In this document: in pieces, positions 43,799-53,203 of the stretch | How the letters are laid out: each line of letters opens with the position of its first letter | How positions within the stretch are numbered: position 1 is the stretch's first letter | Source: Staphylococcus pettenkoferi | GTDB taxonomy: Bacteria > Bacillota > Bacilli > Staphylococcales > Staphylococcaceae | Assembly: GCF_026659735.1 (NCBI RefSeq) | Contig: NZ_JANSKK010000012.1 | Span: 52,041 to 116,040 of the forward strand | DNA length: 64,000 bases | Reading direction: 5' to 3' | Notes under the pieces: model-generated | What the model saw: only the letters and a program-made list of their open reading frames with translations | Told to the model about the DNA's origin: nothing | Database searches by the model: none | Translations under genes and position numbers: made by a program

Positions 43799-43999
43799 AT
43801 GGCGTCAAATAAAGAGATGATTGAGGAAATTAGACAGAAACTGAATGTCGTCAATCAAAGTTTAATCGATCCTGATAAATTTGAGGACGCAGATTCAGAT
43901 GAAATTAAACAAATTCATAGCTATGTTTCTATGAAAGATTCATTTACACCTAGTGAAATCACAGCGATTGCTGATTCACTCGGACAATTACGTCAATAA
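43799..43999 (+). CDS. UPF0435/DUF1128 family protein
   Basis: 66 residues, helical and acidic, ending FTPSEITAIADSLGQLRQ, the typical DUF1128 C-terminus. No function known. The ATG at 43799 is used; AAGGAG lies upstream and a GTG at 43787 overlaps that site. Thirteen bases separate it from the aminopeptidase, with which it is likely co-expressed. Confidence 0.82.
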   Translation: MASNKEMIEEIRQKLNVVNQSLIDPDKFEDADSDEIKQIHSYVSMKDSFTPSEITAIADSLGQLRQ

Positions 44000-44012
44000 G
44001 AGGTGAAAGGGA

Positions 44013-45254
44013 ATGACAACTTATCAAGATAAATTGCAGCAATATGCAGAGTTACTCGTACAAGTAGGGATGAATGTACAAGAGGGTCAACCTGTATTTA
44101 TTCGCTCAAGTGTAGATGCTTTAGAACTCACACATGAAATTGTAGCAGCCGCTTATCGTCGTGGTGCATCAGATGTGCGTGTTAACTATAGCGATGATAC
44201 ATTAAAACGCTTACGCTATGAGAATGAACCGGTGTCATACTTTGAGAATCAAGCAGTGAAAGATTATGATGTAGAGGCCCGTATGGATTACATGAAACGC
44301 GGTGCAGCGAACCTCGCATTACTCACAGATGATCCCGATTTACTCAATGGCATCGATAGTGAGAAGATTGCTGCTTTCCAACAACAGTATGGTAAAGCGT
44401 ATAAAGACTATATGGAAGCAACGCAGAAGAACGAATTTCCATGGTGTGTTGCAGCCTTCCCATCTAAAGCTTGGGCTCAACGCGTTTATCCAGAGTTATC
44501 TACTGAAGAAGCGTTTGAGAAATTTATTGATGAAGTATTCGATATCGTTAGAGTAGATGGCAACGATCCGGTTCAGAACTGGAAAGCACACGTGGACAAT
44601 TTAAGCGTTCATGCAGACTATTTACAAAAAGCAAACTTTAAAGCGTTGCACTATGTGTCTGAAGGTACGGATTTAACGATTGGTCTACCAGAAGGGCATA
44701 TTTGGGAAGATGCGACAAGCTATACTTCAAACGGCCAAGAATTCGTCGCAAACATTCCAACAGAAGAAGTGTTCACAGCACCTCATCGTATGAAAGTTGA
44801 TGGACATGTAACGAACAAATTACCACTCAGCTATAATGGCACAATCATTGATGGCTTTACACTGACTTTCAAAGATGGTGAAGTTGTGGACTTTAAAGCT
44901 GAGCAAGGTGAATCTGTATTACGCGATTTACTGAATACAGACGATGGGGCTAAACGTTTAGGTGAAGTTGCGCTCGTTCCAGATGATTCACCTATCTCAA
45001 ATCGCAACACGGTCTTCTACAATACGTTATTCGATGAGAATGCGTCATGTCATATCGCTTTAGGCTCTGCTTATGGCTTTAACGTTAAAGGTGGAACTGA
45101 AATGTCTACTGAAGAGAAACTTGAGAGTGGGTTAAACGATTCTCTCGTCCACGTTGACTTTATGATCGGTAGTCCTGATTTACGCATTACAGGTATTACT
45201 CAAGATGATGAAGAAGTGCCTGTGTTCGAGAACGGAAATTGGGCTCAAGCATAA
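44013..45254 (+). CDS. ampS: M29 family aminopeptidase (AmpS/PepS)
   Basis: 413 residues, thermophilic-type M29 metallo-aminopeptidase that trims peptides in the cytoplasm, with Zn, Co or Mn. Motifs: [30 protein letters not shown] (metal Glu), [13 protein letters not shown] (Glu) and [14 protein letters not shown] (His), then [11 protein letters not shown] (His/Asp). Length matches the family. AGGTGAAAGG upstream. Confidence 0.92.
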   Translation: MTTYQDKLQQYAELLVQVGMNVQEGQPVFIRSSVDALELTHEIVAAAYRRGASDVRVNYSDDTLKRLRYENEPVSYFENQAVKDYDVEARMDYMKRGAANLALLTDDPDLLNGIDSEKIAAFQQQYGKAYKDYMEATQKNEFPWCVAAFPSKAWAQRVYPELSTEEAFEKFIDEVFDIVRVDGNDPVQNWKAHVDNLSVHADYLQKANFKALHYVSEGTDLTIGLPEGHIWEDATSYTSNGQEFVANIPTEEVFTAPHRMKVDGHVTNKLPLSYNGTIIDGFTLTFKDGEVVDFKAEQGESVLRDLLNTDDGAKRLGEVALVPDDSPISNRNTVFYNTLFDENASCHIALGSAYGFNVKGGTEMSTEEKLESGLNDSLVHVDFMIGSPDLRITGITQDDEEVPVFENGNWAQA

Positions 45255-45341
45255 ACTTTAATCTCAAGTGCTTTTAAAACGATTTATTTTCCGATATAAT
45301 GTGTATGTTTGCACAATACAACTAATGAAAGGGAAATATTA

Positions 45342-45863
45342 ATGAGTAATAGACATTCTAAAACTATGGCCGAAAGTAAGAGCATTAAGAATAGACAAGT
45401 ATATCCTCAAGATACTAACCACATGCAGACGTTATTTGGTGGAACATTGATGGCTAACATTGATGAAATTGCTGCAATCACAGCAATGCGCCACAGTAAC
45501 GCTATCGTAGTCACAGCTTCTACGGACTCAGTAGACTTCTTGAAACCGATTAAGACAGGTGACGTCTTAACTTACGAAGCAATGGTTTCATATGCAGGAA
45601 CATCTTCTATGGAAGTGTGTATCCAAATTATTATGGAAGATGTGTTGAAAGGTGAACGTCATTTAGCCGCGTTAAGTTTCTTAACATTTGTAGCGTTAGG
45701 TGAAGATGGCAAACCTACTGAAATTCCTGATGTCGTTCCAGAAACTGAAATTGAAAAATGGTTCCACGAAACTGCAATAGCACGAGTAAAACGCAGAAAA
45801 GAACGCCGTCAAGAAAGTAAACATACGATTGAATTCTTATCTAAAACATTAGATTTAGAGTAA
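45342..45863 (+). CDS. Acyl-CoA thioesterase, hotdog fold (YkhA-like)
   Basis: 173 residues, one hotdog domain of the BFIT/BACH class. Family marks: HMQTLFGGTLMANIDEIAAITA (about 27-48) with the catalytic Asp on the long helix, and DSVDFLKPIKTGD. A basic C-terminal tail (KRRKERRQE) follows. Hydrolyses acyl-CoA; chain length unknown. ATG at 45342 chosen for GAAAGGGAAA upstream; the in-frame extension to 45309 is not supported. Confidence 0.86.
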   Translation: MSNRHSKTMAESKSIKNRQVYPQDTNHMQTLFGGTLMANIDEIAAITAMRHSNAIVVTASTDSVDFLKPIKTGDVLTYEAMVSYAGTSSMEVCIQIIMEDVLKGERHLAALSFLTFVALGEDGKPTEIPDVVPETEIEKWFHETAIARVKRRKERRQESKHTIEFLSKTLDLE

Positions 45864-45892
45864 TAAAAGGTTAAAGTATCAAGAAATACGAA

Positions 45893-45934
45893 AACCCCCG
45901 GGATGAAGAATGTGATCTTCTCATCTCGGGGGTT
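45893..45934. terminator. Bidirectional terminator, thioesterase / yfkAB
   Basis: AACCCCCGGGATGA / TCATCTCGGGGGTT stem; the A-run on the left provides TTTT for the - strand transcript. Confidence 0.85.
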
Positions 45935-45997
45935 CACTGTTGTTTGAGAATTGGCAGTAAAATTGTGAGCATTGCTGCCACAACGTCGTATATTAGT

Positions 45998-47149
45998 CTA
46001 TTTCATATTATATTTTTCGTGCATGATCTTCTCGTTATGTCTAAAGTTAGTATTTGGATAATACGTGTCTTTAACTAATACGTTTGGTCCCAAACATTTG
46101 AAAGCTGGACAATGGCAATTTAATGATTGCGCTAATGAAGTTTCAAGCCATTGATCAAATACATCAGTTAAGCGGTCGTTTTGAATGTTAGAAATCGAAC
46201 CATTGTCATCTCCAAAGTCAGTCACAATGACATCTCCAGTAAAGACGTTCACATTCAAACGATTACGACCATCTGGATCATTGCGCATCGTTACATTGTG
46301 TGCATTGCGTAATTCTTGTAATAGAGCTTGGTCACTTTCATCGTCAATGCAAGGATAGAAGGGTAGCGTACCAAAGAGCATCCAAGTCTCTGGATCACGT
46401 ATTTCAAGAAGATGACGAATTGCATCTTTCATCTCTTGCAGTGATAGAACATTTAAGCTGCTCGCAAAGTCCACAGGATACATTGGATGTACTTCATGAC
46501 GGCTACATTTCATATCTTCAACGATTTCTCGATGAATTTTATCTAAATAGGGAACTGTACTCTGATTGAGCATCGTTTCAGCTGAAATAAACATGCCTTG
46601 CTCTGATAGCGTTGAAGCGTTATCTAGCATTTGTTCGTATAATTTAAGTTTGGCTTTAAGTGGCGGCTGTTTCTTCATCGCTCCGAAACCAACGTCTGTA
46701 AACTCTTGAATCGTTCCCCAGTTATGTGAAATATGCATTACATCAATATATTCAGCGATGTCGAGGTAACGATCTTGAGGCAGTGTTAAGTTGGAATTCA
46801 TCTGTACGTAAATCCCACGATCTTGCGCATATTTAAGTAAAGGTTTGACGACATTCTTAATTGATTTCTTTGAGAACATCGGCTCGCCGCCTGTAATGGA
46901 CATCGTAGTAAGGTGAGGTATTTCGTCTAATCTTCGATAGATTAAGTCCATTGGAAGCGGTTCTGGATCTTTCGTCTGCAATGTATAACCGACCGCACAG
47001 TGACTACAACGCATGTTACAGAGATTCGTCGTTGTAAATTCGACGTTGCTCAATGTTAAGCGACCGTGTTTCTCAATATCATTATAAGCTTCCCATGGGT
47101 CATTATTGATTGAAATCGGTTGCTTCCGATTGACGGTATGTAACGTCAT
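45998..47149 (-). CDS. yfkAB: Radical SAM/CxCxxxxC motif protein YfkAB
   Basis: 383 residues. Radical-SAM cluster Cys44, Cys48, Cys51 (CNMRCSHC), SAM-binding ITGGEP, and the C-terminal CHCPAFKC that fits the CxCxxxxC signature of YfkAB, probably a second iron-sulfur site. A full-length fused form (B. subtilis 168 carries a frameshifted yfkA/yfkB). Reaction unknown. GAAGGATA before the ATG. The segment 47150-47438 upstream holds no other gene that I can support. Confidence 0.9.
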   Translation of the reverse strand: MTLHTVNRKQPISINNDPWEAYNDIEKHGRLTLSNVEFTTTNLCNMRCSHCAVGYTLQTKDPEPLPMDLIYRRLDEIPHLTTMSITGGEPMFSKKSIKNVVKPLLKYAQDRGIYVQMNSNLTLPQDRYLDIAEYIDVMHISHNWGTIQEFTDVGFGAMKKQPPLKAKLKLYEQMLDNASTLSEQGMFISAETMLNQSTVPYLDKIHREIVEDMKCSRHEVHPMYPVDFASSLNVLSLQEMKDAIRHLLEIRDPETWMLFGTLPFYPCIDDESDQALLQELRNAHNVTMRNDPDGRNRLNVNVFTGDVIVTDFGDDNGSISNIQNDRLTDVFDQWLETSLAQSLNCHCPAFKCLGPNVLVKDTYYPNTNFRHNEKIMHEKYNMK

Positions 47150-47438
47150 TCTATATCCTTCTTTCTATTATATCTCCAATATCATTTTTACTTACGTTAG
47201 GTGATGATTTTTTAAAAAGTCTTGGACCTAAGCGTGCATCGTGTATGTAAGAGAAGTGGTTCGCAATGTTACTTTGCCCAGACTCATTTAAAAAAAGTAA
47301 AGCGGACTGTCTTACGTAAGTATTAATCACTGAACATCATAACAGTTAGGGGTGATTTAGTGAAGTCCTTGAGACCTGTTCAAAGAGAAGAGACTCATGT
47401 TAAGATGAGTTTACTAGATAAAAAGGAGCTAATCATAC

Positions 47439-47615
47439 ATGTCTGAAACACAAAATATCGATCAAATTAAATCTCGTTTAGAACAATTTATCACTGATAT
47501 CGATCAGGTGAATCCTAATCAAGTACGCGTTGAGGATATTGATGAATGGATAGGGTTACTCGACCAACTCGAAGAAAAAGTGAAATCGGTGAGCCATCCA
47601 GCAGATGAACAATAA
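47439..47615 (+). CDS. SE1561 family small protein
   Basis: 58 residues (MSETQNIDQIKSRL at the start), acidic and helical, with the conserved centre DIDEWIGLLDQLEEKV. AAAAGGAGC lies 10 bases before the ATG. Resembles the staphylococcal SE1561-family small proteins, which have no known role. Cytoplasmic. Sits alone, 130 bases before the PfpI-like gene. Confidence 0.72.
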   Translation: MSETQNIDQIKSRLEQFITDIDQVNPNQVRVEDIDEWIGLLDQLEEKVKSVSHPADEQ

Positions 47616-47682
47616 ACATGCTTTGACGCAGAATCAGACGTCTCAAACTGTCATTTCAAATTAATTCTGACTTAACTTGTAT

Positions 47683-47708
47683 GTTTAACCTTTCTAACAT
47701 TTGGATAT
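47683..47708 (+). promoter_or_regulatory. SigmaB promoter of the PfpI-like gene
   Basis: GTTTAA, 14-base spacer, GGATAT: a near-perfect fit to the staphylococcal SigmaB consensus (GTTTAA / GGGTAT), placing transcription start about 30 bases before the ATG. Confidence 0.7.
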
Positions 47709-47747
47709 TACATAACTATATACAAAGAAGAGAAAGGTGATGTCGTA

Positions 47748-48266
47748 ATGGCTAAAAAAGTAGCAATCATTGCAACAGATGAATTTGAAGATGTTGAATT
47801 AACTAGTCCTAAAGAAGCGATTGAAGAAGCAGGACATGAAACAGAAGTTGTAGGTTTTGAAGCTGCTAGCGAAATCGTAGGTAAACATGGTACTAAAATC
47901 ACTGTAGATCGTGGAATCAGTGAAGCGAAAGCTGAAGAATATGACGCATTATTAATCCCTGGTGGTTTCTCTCCAGATCACTTAAGAGGTGACGCTGAAC
48001 AACGCTTTGGCGCATTTGCTAAATACTTCACTACAAATGATGTACCAGCATTCGCAATTTGCCATGGTCCACAAATCTTAATCGATACAGATGACTTACA
48101 AGGTCGTACGTTAACTGCAGTATTAAACGTACGCAAAGACTTATCTAACGCAGGAGCTCAAGTCGTTGACGAATCCGTTGTAGTAGACAACAACATCGTT
48201 ACAAGCCGTACTCCTGACGATTTAGATGACTTCAATAAAGAAATCGTTAACCAACTTAATGGTTAA
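47748..48266 (+). CDS. DJ-1/PfpI family general stress protein
   Basis: 172 residues of the YhbO/PfpI branch. The nucleophilic-elbow Cys105 is in AICHGPQ, and Glu17 near ELTSPKEA matches the Glu that contacts this Cys; both agree with the structurally studied S. aureus SAV1875, in which Cys105 is oxidised to sulfinate. Suggested roles are protein repair/deglycase or oxidative stress response, still debated. GAAAGGTGAT upstream. Control by SigmaB is suggested by the promoter above. Confidence 0.92.
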   Translation: MAKKVAIIATDEFEDVELTSPKEAIEEAGHETEVVGFEAASEIVGKHGTKITVDRGISEAKAEEYDALLIPGGFSPDHLRGDAEQRFGAFAKYFTTNDVPAFAICHGPQILIDTDDLQGRTLTAVLNVRKDLSNAGAQVVDESVVVDNNIVTSRTPDDLDDFNKEIVNQLNG

Positions 48267-48324
48267 TTAATCATTGATAAAGCATTATCGCTATACTCAA
48301 GGAAGTATAACTCAATCTTTCGTT

Positions 48325-48359
48325 AAGGGAGAATTTCAATCGTGAAGTTCTCCCTTTTT
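48325..48359 (+). terminator. Intrinsic terminator of the PfpI-like gene
   Basis: AAGGGAGAA / TTCTCCCTT stem, 14-base loop, T5. Confidence 0.88.
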
Positions 48360-48507
48360 ATGATGTTAAAGAGGGATTGCAGACCTTAATCTACCTACAT
48401 CAATACCTAGGCCCCTGGACTGATTTTTCTAAGATAGAGTAGATATAGATGTAAAGTGTTGCTAAACTCGCTTATAATAAGAGTGATTATGTTAAAGGAG
48501 TTAGCGG

Positions 48508-49317
48508 ATGAAACGAAGTGAACGATTAAAGCCGACTTATACATCAAGTGAAGAGAGACATTCACCTAAATATAATACGTATTACCAACCCGTTGGGAAG
48601 CCTAAGCGTCAGAAGAAAGGGATGGGGCTCGTAGCCAAGCTCATACTTCTTCTCATTATTATTGCTGGTATCTTTATCGGTGTGATGTATTATTTCTCTC
48701 TATCTGCAGATGTTAAAGATCTAAAGTCGATTGAGGATAAAGAATCTTTCGTTAGTGCGAAAGATATGCCGTCTTATACCAAAGGTGCGTTCATCGCTAT
48801 GGAAGATGAACGTTTCTATCATCACCATGGTTTCGATGTGAAAGGAACCTCGCGTGCATTATTTTCAACTTTAAGTGATCGTAATGTACAAGGGGGGAGT
48901 ACCATTACTCAGCAAGTGGTGAAGAATTATTTTTATGATAATGAGCGGTCATTTACTCGCAAAGTTAAAGAGCTATGTGTGGCCCATCGTGTGGAAAAGA
49001 ACTACGATAAAGATCAGATTCTGAGCTTTTATATGAATAATATTTATTTCGGCGATGATCAATATACAGTCGAGGGTGCGGCGAATCATTACTTTGGAGT
49101 AACGACGAATAGTAATAATTCAACGATGCCGAAGATTACTGTGCTTCAGAGTGCCATTTTAGCTAGTAAAATTAATGCACCAAGTGTTTACGACATCAAC
49201 GATATGTCGGACAACTTTAAAAACAGAGTGAAAGTGAATCTTGAGAAGATGAAACAACAAGATTTCATTTCGGATAAACAATATGAAGAAGCCATTCAAC
49301 AGCTCGGAATTGTCTAA
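48508..49317 (+). CDS. sgtB: Monofunctional peptidoglycan glycosyltransferase
   Basis: 269 residues, GT51 enzyme that polymerises lipid II glycan strands at the outer face of the membrane. Basic N-terminal cytoplasmic part, one span (about 42-64), then GT51 motifs: [14 protein letters not shown] with catalytic Glu99, [26 protein letters not shown], and [23 protein letters not shown]. Lacks a transpeptidase domain. In S. aureus sgtB belongs to the VraR regulon. A TATAAT at about 48473 may be its -10. Confidence 0.94.
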   Translation: MKRSERLKPTYTSSEERHSPKYNTYYQPVGKPKRQKKGMGLVAKLILLLIIIAGIFIGVMYYFSLSADVKDLKSIEDKESFVSAKDMPSYTKGAFIAMEDERFYHHHGFDVKGTSRALFSTLSDRNVQGGSTITQQVVKNYFYDNERSFTRKVKELCVAHRVEKNYDKDQILSFYMNNIYFGDDQYTVEGAANHYFGVTTNSNNSTMPKITVLQSAILASKINAPSVYDINDMSDNFKNRVKVNLEKMKQQDFISDKQYEEAIQQLGIV

Positions 49318-49461
49318 GATGATGATTGTAGACTTCGCATGCATGATGGTTCAATCATATGCTTGTGCTATGATTTGCACTTGATGAGCTATCATTTTAC
49401 CATTAGTAAATCATTCAAAATGAAACGCTAATGCGTTATTCTAAAAGGTGGAGTGAGACCT

Positions 49462-50280
49462 ATGCCGAAGATTACCAAGATAGAAGTTCAACGGAAAAAT
49501 AAAGAACGCTTTAATCTCTATCTCAATGGTGAATTTGAGATGGGGATTGATATTAATACACTCGCACATTTTAACTTGAAGAAGAATCAAGAGGTGTCAC
49601 CAGCGGAAATGGCGGACATCCAGTCATATGAGCAATATCGTCAAGGTATTAATAGTGCGATTAATTATATTTCTTATCGCAAACGTTCTGAGCGTGAGGT
49701 GGTCAAGCATCTCAGTGACCAAGAAATCAGTGAACCAGTGATTGCGAAAGTGATTGCATTCTGCTATGAACAAAAGTTGATTGATCATGAAGATTATGCG
49801 GAGAGTTTGAAGAATACGATGATTCAAACGTCTGACAAGGGTCCTGAGGTATATAAGCAGAAACTTTATCAAGCAGGCATTGAGTCGCATCTTATTGAGG
49901 ATTACACCACACGTTACGAAGAAGAACAGTCTTTAGACCAAGTCTTGAAGGTAGCTGAGAAGATTCTGCGTCAGAAGAAAGGAGCACCAGCCAAAGTGCA
50001 AGCTAAAGTGAAGCAATCTCTCCTTCAGAAAGGTTATACTTATGAGATGATTGATCGTGCTTTTCAAGAGATGGACTTTTCACAAGATGAAGCTGTCGTA
50101 GATGAGTTATTGCAGAAAGATATGGAAAAGGCCTACAACAAGTACGCGCGTAAATACGATGGGAATCAATGTCGTATGAAAACGATAGAAGCTCTTATGA
50201 GAAAAGGGTATAGTTATGATAAAATTAAGACAAAATTAGAAGAAAGTGGTATTACAAATGGAACAGAAGAAATTGAGTGA
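49462..50280 (+). CDS. recX: Regulatory protein RecX
   Basis: 272 residues, three-helix repeat protein that caps and controls RecA filaments. Staphylococcal RecX proteins are of this longer form. Repeats visible as [27 protein letters not shown], and [26 protein letters not shown] precedes the ATG at 49462. The last 23 bases overlap yfhH. Confidence 0.93.
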   Translation: MPKITKIEVQRKNKERFNLYLNGEFEMGIDINTLAHFNLKKNQEVSPAEMADIQSYEQYRQGINSAINYISYRKRSEREVVKHLSDQEISEPVIAKVIAFCYEQKLIDHEDYAESLKNTMIQTSDKGPEVYKQKLYQAGIESHLIEDYTTRYEEEQSLDQVLKVAEKILRQKKGAPAKVQAKVKQSLLQKGYTYEMIDRAFQEMDFSQDEAVVDELLQKDMEKAYNKYARKYDGNQCRMKTIEALMRKGYSYDKIKTKLEESGITNGTEEIE

Positions 50281-50572
50281 GATGACGGAACAAGAAATTC
50301 GTCACGAAATTCAAGGCTATAAAGAAAAGATGCGTAAAGCTGAAATGAATGGGATTTATAATGAATACGATGTTTATGTGAGTAAAACGATTGTTGCTGA
50401 AAGCTATCTTGTCGATAGAGACAAAGTACAACTGGGACGTATATATAAATTGAACGATGGTTCTGAAGGCTATTTCAAAGTGGAACGTTTAAAAGGCGTC
50501 TTTGCATGGGGATATCGTATTAATAGCAACCAGCCTGAAGAAGGTTTACCTTTAGCATTACTACAAATATAG
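50258..50572 (+). CDS. yfhH: YfhH family protein (DUF1811)
   Basis: 104 residues. Starts [18 protein letters not shown], an N-terminal helical region, then a small SH3-like barrel ending [13 protein letters not shown] and LPLALLQI, as in YfhH. Function unknown. The ATG is inside the end of recX, so translation is coupled. Confidence 0.88.
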   Translation: MEQKKLSEMTEQEIRHEIQGYKEKMRKAEMNGIYNEYDVYVSKTIVAESYLVDRDKVQLGRIYKLNDGSEGYFKVERLKGVFAWGYRINSNQPEEGLPLALLQI

Positions 50573-50586
50573 AAGGATGAAATAGG

Positions 50587-52119
50587 ATGGGTAGTTCGAT
50601 TATATTAAAGTTACTTAATGTAACGCATTACTATAGAAATCAACAATCAAAAAAGTGGTATGCGCCCTTTGGTTATGAAGCGGAGGATATCGAGCTCAAT
50701 AATATTAGCTTACATATTTATGAAGGGGAAGCGCTCGGTATTCTTGGAGAACCGCAGTCTTCAAAGGAAGTACTTGGTAGTATTCTAGCTGGTGAAACGA
50801 AACCAGATAAAGGGAAATACATATTGCGTACCGATTTATATTATGGCGACATCCACGATAAGCATTTACATACAGAAACAGTGCAAGATCTCGTTGCTCA
50901 AAGTGTTAAGATGTTTCCCGTTAAAGTGAATGACCATAAAGTCAGTCAAATCTTAAAATATGCCCATCTCGCTGATAAAAGCGATGTTCAAGTTTGTCAA
51001 TTAAGTGATAGTGAATATGCACAACTGCTCTTTGGGTTAGCGCGTACATCACATTCAAGTATTCTTATCTTTAATCAAGTCATTCGACATTTAAATGAGC
51101 ACTTCTTTGGCGAAGCGATTAATCTAGCACGCGAATACATAGAGGACAATTTGACCATGGTAGTGATTGATGACGATATACAACGTCTGCCGCAAGTGAC
51201 AAACTATCTCGCATGGATATCACATGGTCAATTGCGTAAAGAGGGTTCAATTAGACAACTGTTACCCGTCTTTCAAGAGCACGAGAAAGATCGCCAATCT
51301 CTAACGACAGAAGAAGAACATGAGACCTTTGATCATGATTGGAAAGCCAGTCGTAGCCATATGCCAGAGCTCACATATAACTTTAAACGTGTGGAACGCT
51401 ACAATCACGCGAAACCACCTGTCGCTTTAACGCGCTTTTGGACTTTGCTCGTGACCTTTACGATAGGGGCTTTATTGATGGTAGCACTGATGTTTGCGAA
51501 CTTAGGTGTCATTCCAATGCCTAAGAATACGGCTCAAGAGACGATTCAGAACCAGCAGGCGCATTCGTTTGAGGATAAGTTGGCATACGGCGTGGTACTC
51601 GACTCTCACATTACTTTAAATGGCTTGCATCACACATCGAATCGTCAAGCCGCTCGCTATAGTTTGTTAACGATTACCGGGGAGAATAGTAAACATTATC
51701 GTATAGAAATTGATGGTAAGCATTATCAGATTGCTAAAAACGATGTGCGTTACTTTGACCCAGCAGGTTTATATGAGAAACACAGTCGTGAGACACTTTC
51801 TACTTATATGGGTAAAAGTTATAGCAATTATTATGAATACTATAATAGTCATTTACACCAACAACATAAGAAAGTGACCGATTCACTTGTTCCAGAAAAA
51901 GGTAAGAACAATCGTCTCGTAGTACCTGTGACAGAACAACCGATTTCTATGTTATTCAACGATGAGAATAAGCTCACTGGCTTTGTTTATCCGATGACGG
52001 ACAAGTCTAAATTAAAGCAGAAATACGATATTAAAGGTAATACTTGGATAGCGAAGTCGGACGATGGCTACTATATTGCTGATTTGAAACATAATAAATG
52101 GTTATATATTGAATTGTAG
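50587..52119 (+). CDS. TagH-like ABC protein with degenerate ATPase and outer C-terminal domain
   Basis: 510 residues. Residues 1-235 align in layout with the teichoic acid export ATPase TagH, but the nucleotide motifs are worn: Walker A is GEPQSSKE (54-61), the signature is LSDSE (139-143), Walker B is SILIFNQVI (158-166) without its Asp or Glu, and the H-loop region reads VIDDDIQ. One span lies at about 284-304, then some 200 residues outside the cell, as in B. subtilis TagH. It should not hydrolyse ATP in the usual way. Followed at 10 bases by a TagG-like permease, its likely partner. 14 bases after yfhH. Confidence 0.7.
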   Translation: MGSSIILKLLNVTHYYRNQQSKKWYAPFGYEAEDIELNNISLHIYEGEALGILGEPQSSKEVLGSILAGETKPDKGKYILRTDLYYGDIHDKHLHTETVQDLVAQSVKMFPVKVNDHKVSQILKYAHLADKSDVQVCQLSDSEYAQLLFGLARTSHSSILIFNQVIRHLNEHFFGEAINLAREYIEDNLTMVVIDDDIQRLPQVTNYLAWISHGQLRKEGSIRQLLPVFQEHEKDRQSLTTEEEHETFDHDWKASRSHMPELTYNFKRVERYNHAKPPVALTRFWTLLVTFTIGALLMVALMFANLGVIPMPKNTAQETIQNQQAHSFEDKLAYGVVLDSHITLNGLHHTSNRQAARYSLLTITGENSKHYRIEIDGKHYQIAKNDVRYFDPAGLYEKHSRETLSTYMGKSYSNYYEYYNSHLHQQHKKVTDSLVPEKGKNNRLVVPVTEQPISMLFNDENKLTGFVYPMTDKSKLKQKYDIKGNTWIAKSDDGYYIADLKHNKWLYIEL

Positions 52120-52128
52120 GTGCGTAAC

Positions 52129-53079
52129 ATGATTGATGAATTGATAAATTTTTATAAAACGATTCCTAATCTGTGGGAACTGAGTAAAGCGCGCATTGCG
52201 AAACAATGGCGATGGTTTGCTATACCAGCAGCTGTCGCTCTCGTCTTGCTCATCCTGCTCGTTATAGTAACGAAAGCGGCAGGTGTCACTGATATCACGG
52301 CTGCGAGATGGTATTACCGCTTAACTGGACTCACAACGTTCATCTTCTTCTGGACCGGTGTGCGCCACGCCTATTACTATTTCAAACAAGATGTAGTCGT
52401 CATGAAGATGTTTAAGATGTCACCTTACTTTCATGTTGCACTCATTTCAGTTATCTATGCAGTGCTTATGTGCGTCGTCAACTTAATTATTCTGCTGACG
52501 ACACCAGTCAATATTGATAGCTCGATCTTTGGAACGATCTTATACAGTGTGATGTCATTACCACTGATGTTTGTTGTTGCAAGTATTCTAGGGTTACTCG
52601 CTGTACTTTATCGTCGGACACGCATCTTATTCTATAGTTTAGTGATAATTAGTTTTCTACTTGTTCCGATCCTTTATATACCGAGTCATACAGGTTCAGT
52701 ATGGACGCATCTCATTATGTTGAACCCTGTTTGTTATTTAGTCAAAGGTTCAGCTGAGGCGAACGTAATTGGTCTGACGAGTGTGAGTAACATCGCCTAT
52801 CATCTCTATGAGTGCCTGCTTATCGCGATAGGCTTCGTAGTAATTTATGCTTTAAATCGCTATGTGGCTTATCATAAGTTTGAGGTAACGCCGCACAGCG
52901 ATGAGTTTGACGATGGTAATAGTAAAAGTGAAACTGTTAAAGTTGAGGGTAAAAATAAAAAGACGACAACTGGAGAGTATTCTGATAACCAGGAAAGTCG
53001 TGAAGATAAAGTAGAGCAGTCACAAGAGGAGAGTGCTTCTACTGATAATAAATCAGCCTCCACAAAAAAAAGCAGATAA
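52129..53079 (+). CDS. TagG-like ABC-2 permease paralogue
   Basis: 316 residues. Six membrane spans between residues 28 and 245 in ABC-2/TagG fashion (FAIPAAVALVLLILL, FHVALISVIYAVLM, LPLMFVVASILG, LFYSLVIISFLLVPILY, AYHLYECLLIAIGFVV). The ending is a charged, Lys/Glu/Ser-rich tail of about 65 residues, probably disordered and cytoplasmic. The LNPVCYLVKG stretch resembles the TagG LNPxxYLVxGYR block. ATG at 52129 is preferred over GTG at 52120. Partner of the preceding degenerate TagH-like protein. Confidence 0.7.
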   Translation: MIDELINFYKTIPNLWELSKARIAKQWRWFAIPAAVALVLLILLVIVTKAAGVTDITAARWYYRLTGLTTFIFFWTGVRHAYYYFKQDVVVMKMFKMSPYFHVALISVIYAVLMCVVNLIILLTTPVNIDSSIFGTILYSVMSLPLMFVVASILGLLAVLYRRTRILFYSLVIISFLLVPILYIPSHTGSVWTHLIMLNPVCYLVKGSAEANVIGLTSVSNIAYHLYECLLIAIGFVVIYALNRYVAYHKFEVTPHSDEFDDGNSKSETVKVEGKNKKTTTGEYSDNQESREDKVEQSQEESASTDNKSASTKKSR

Positions 53080-53135
53080 AACGGTTCGAGAGCAGACTAA
53101 ATTAGGTGTAGAAACCTCTAAATATCAATAATCAA

Positions 53136-53172
53136 AAGAGCTCAGAATGTAGAAGTCACATTCTGAGCTCTT
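53136..53172. terminator. Bidirectional terminator after TagGH-like pair
   Basis: 15-bp perfect stem AAGAGCTCAGAATGT / ACATTCTGAGCTCTT, 7-base loop, then ATTTA. Confidence 0.85.
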
Positions 53173-53203
53173 ATTTAGGATGTAGTATCTATTATTCTAC
53201 ACA

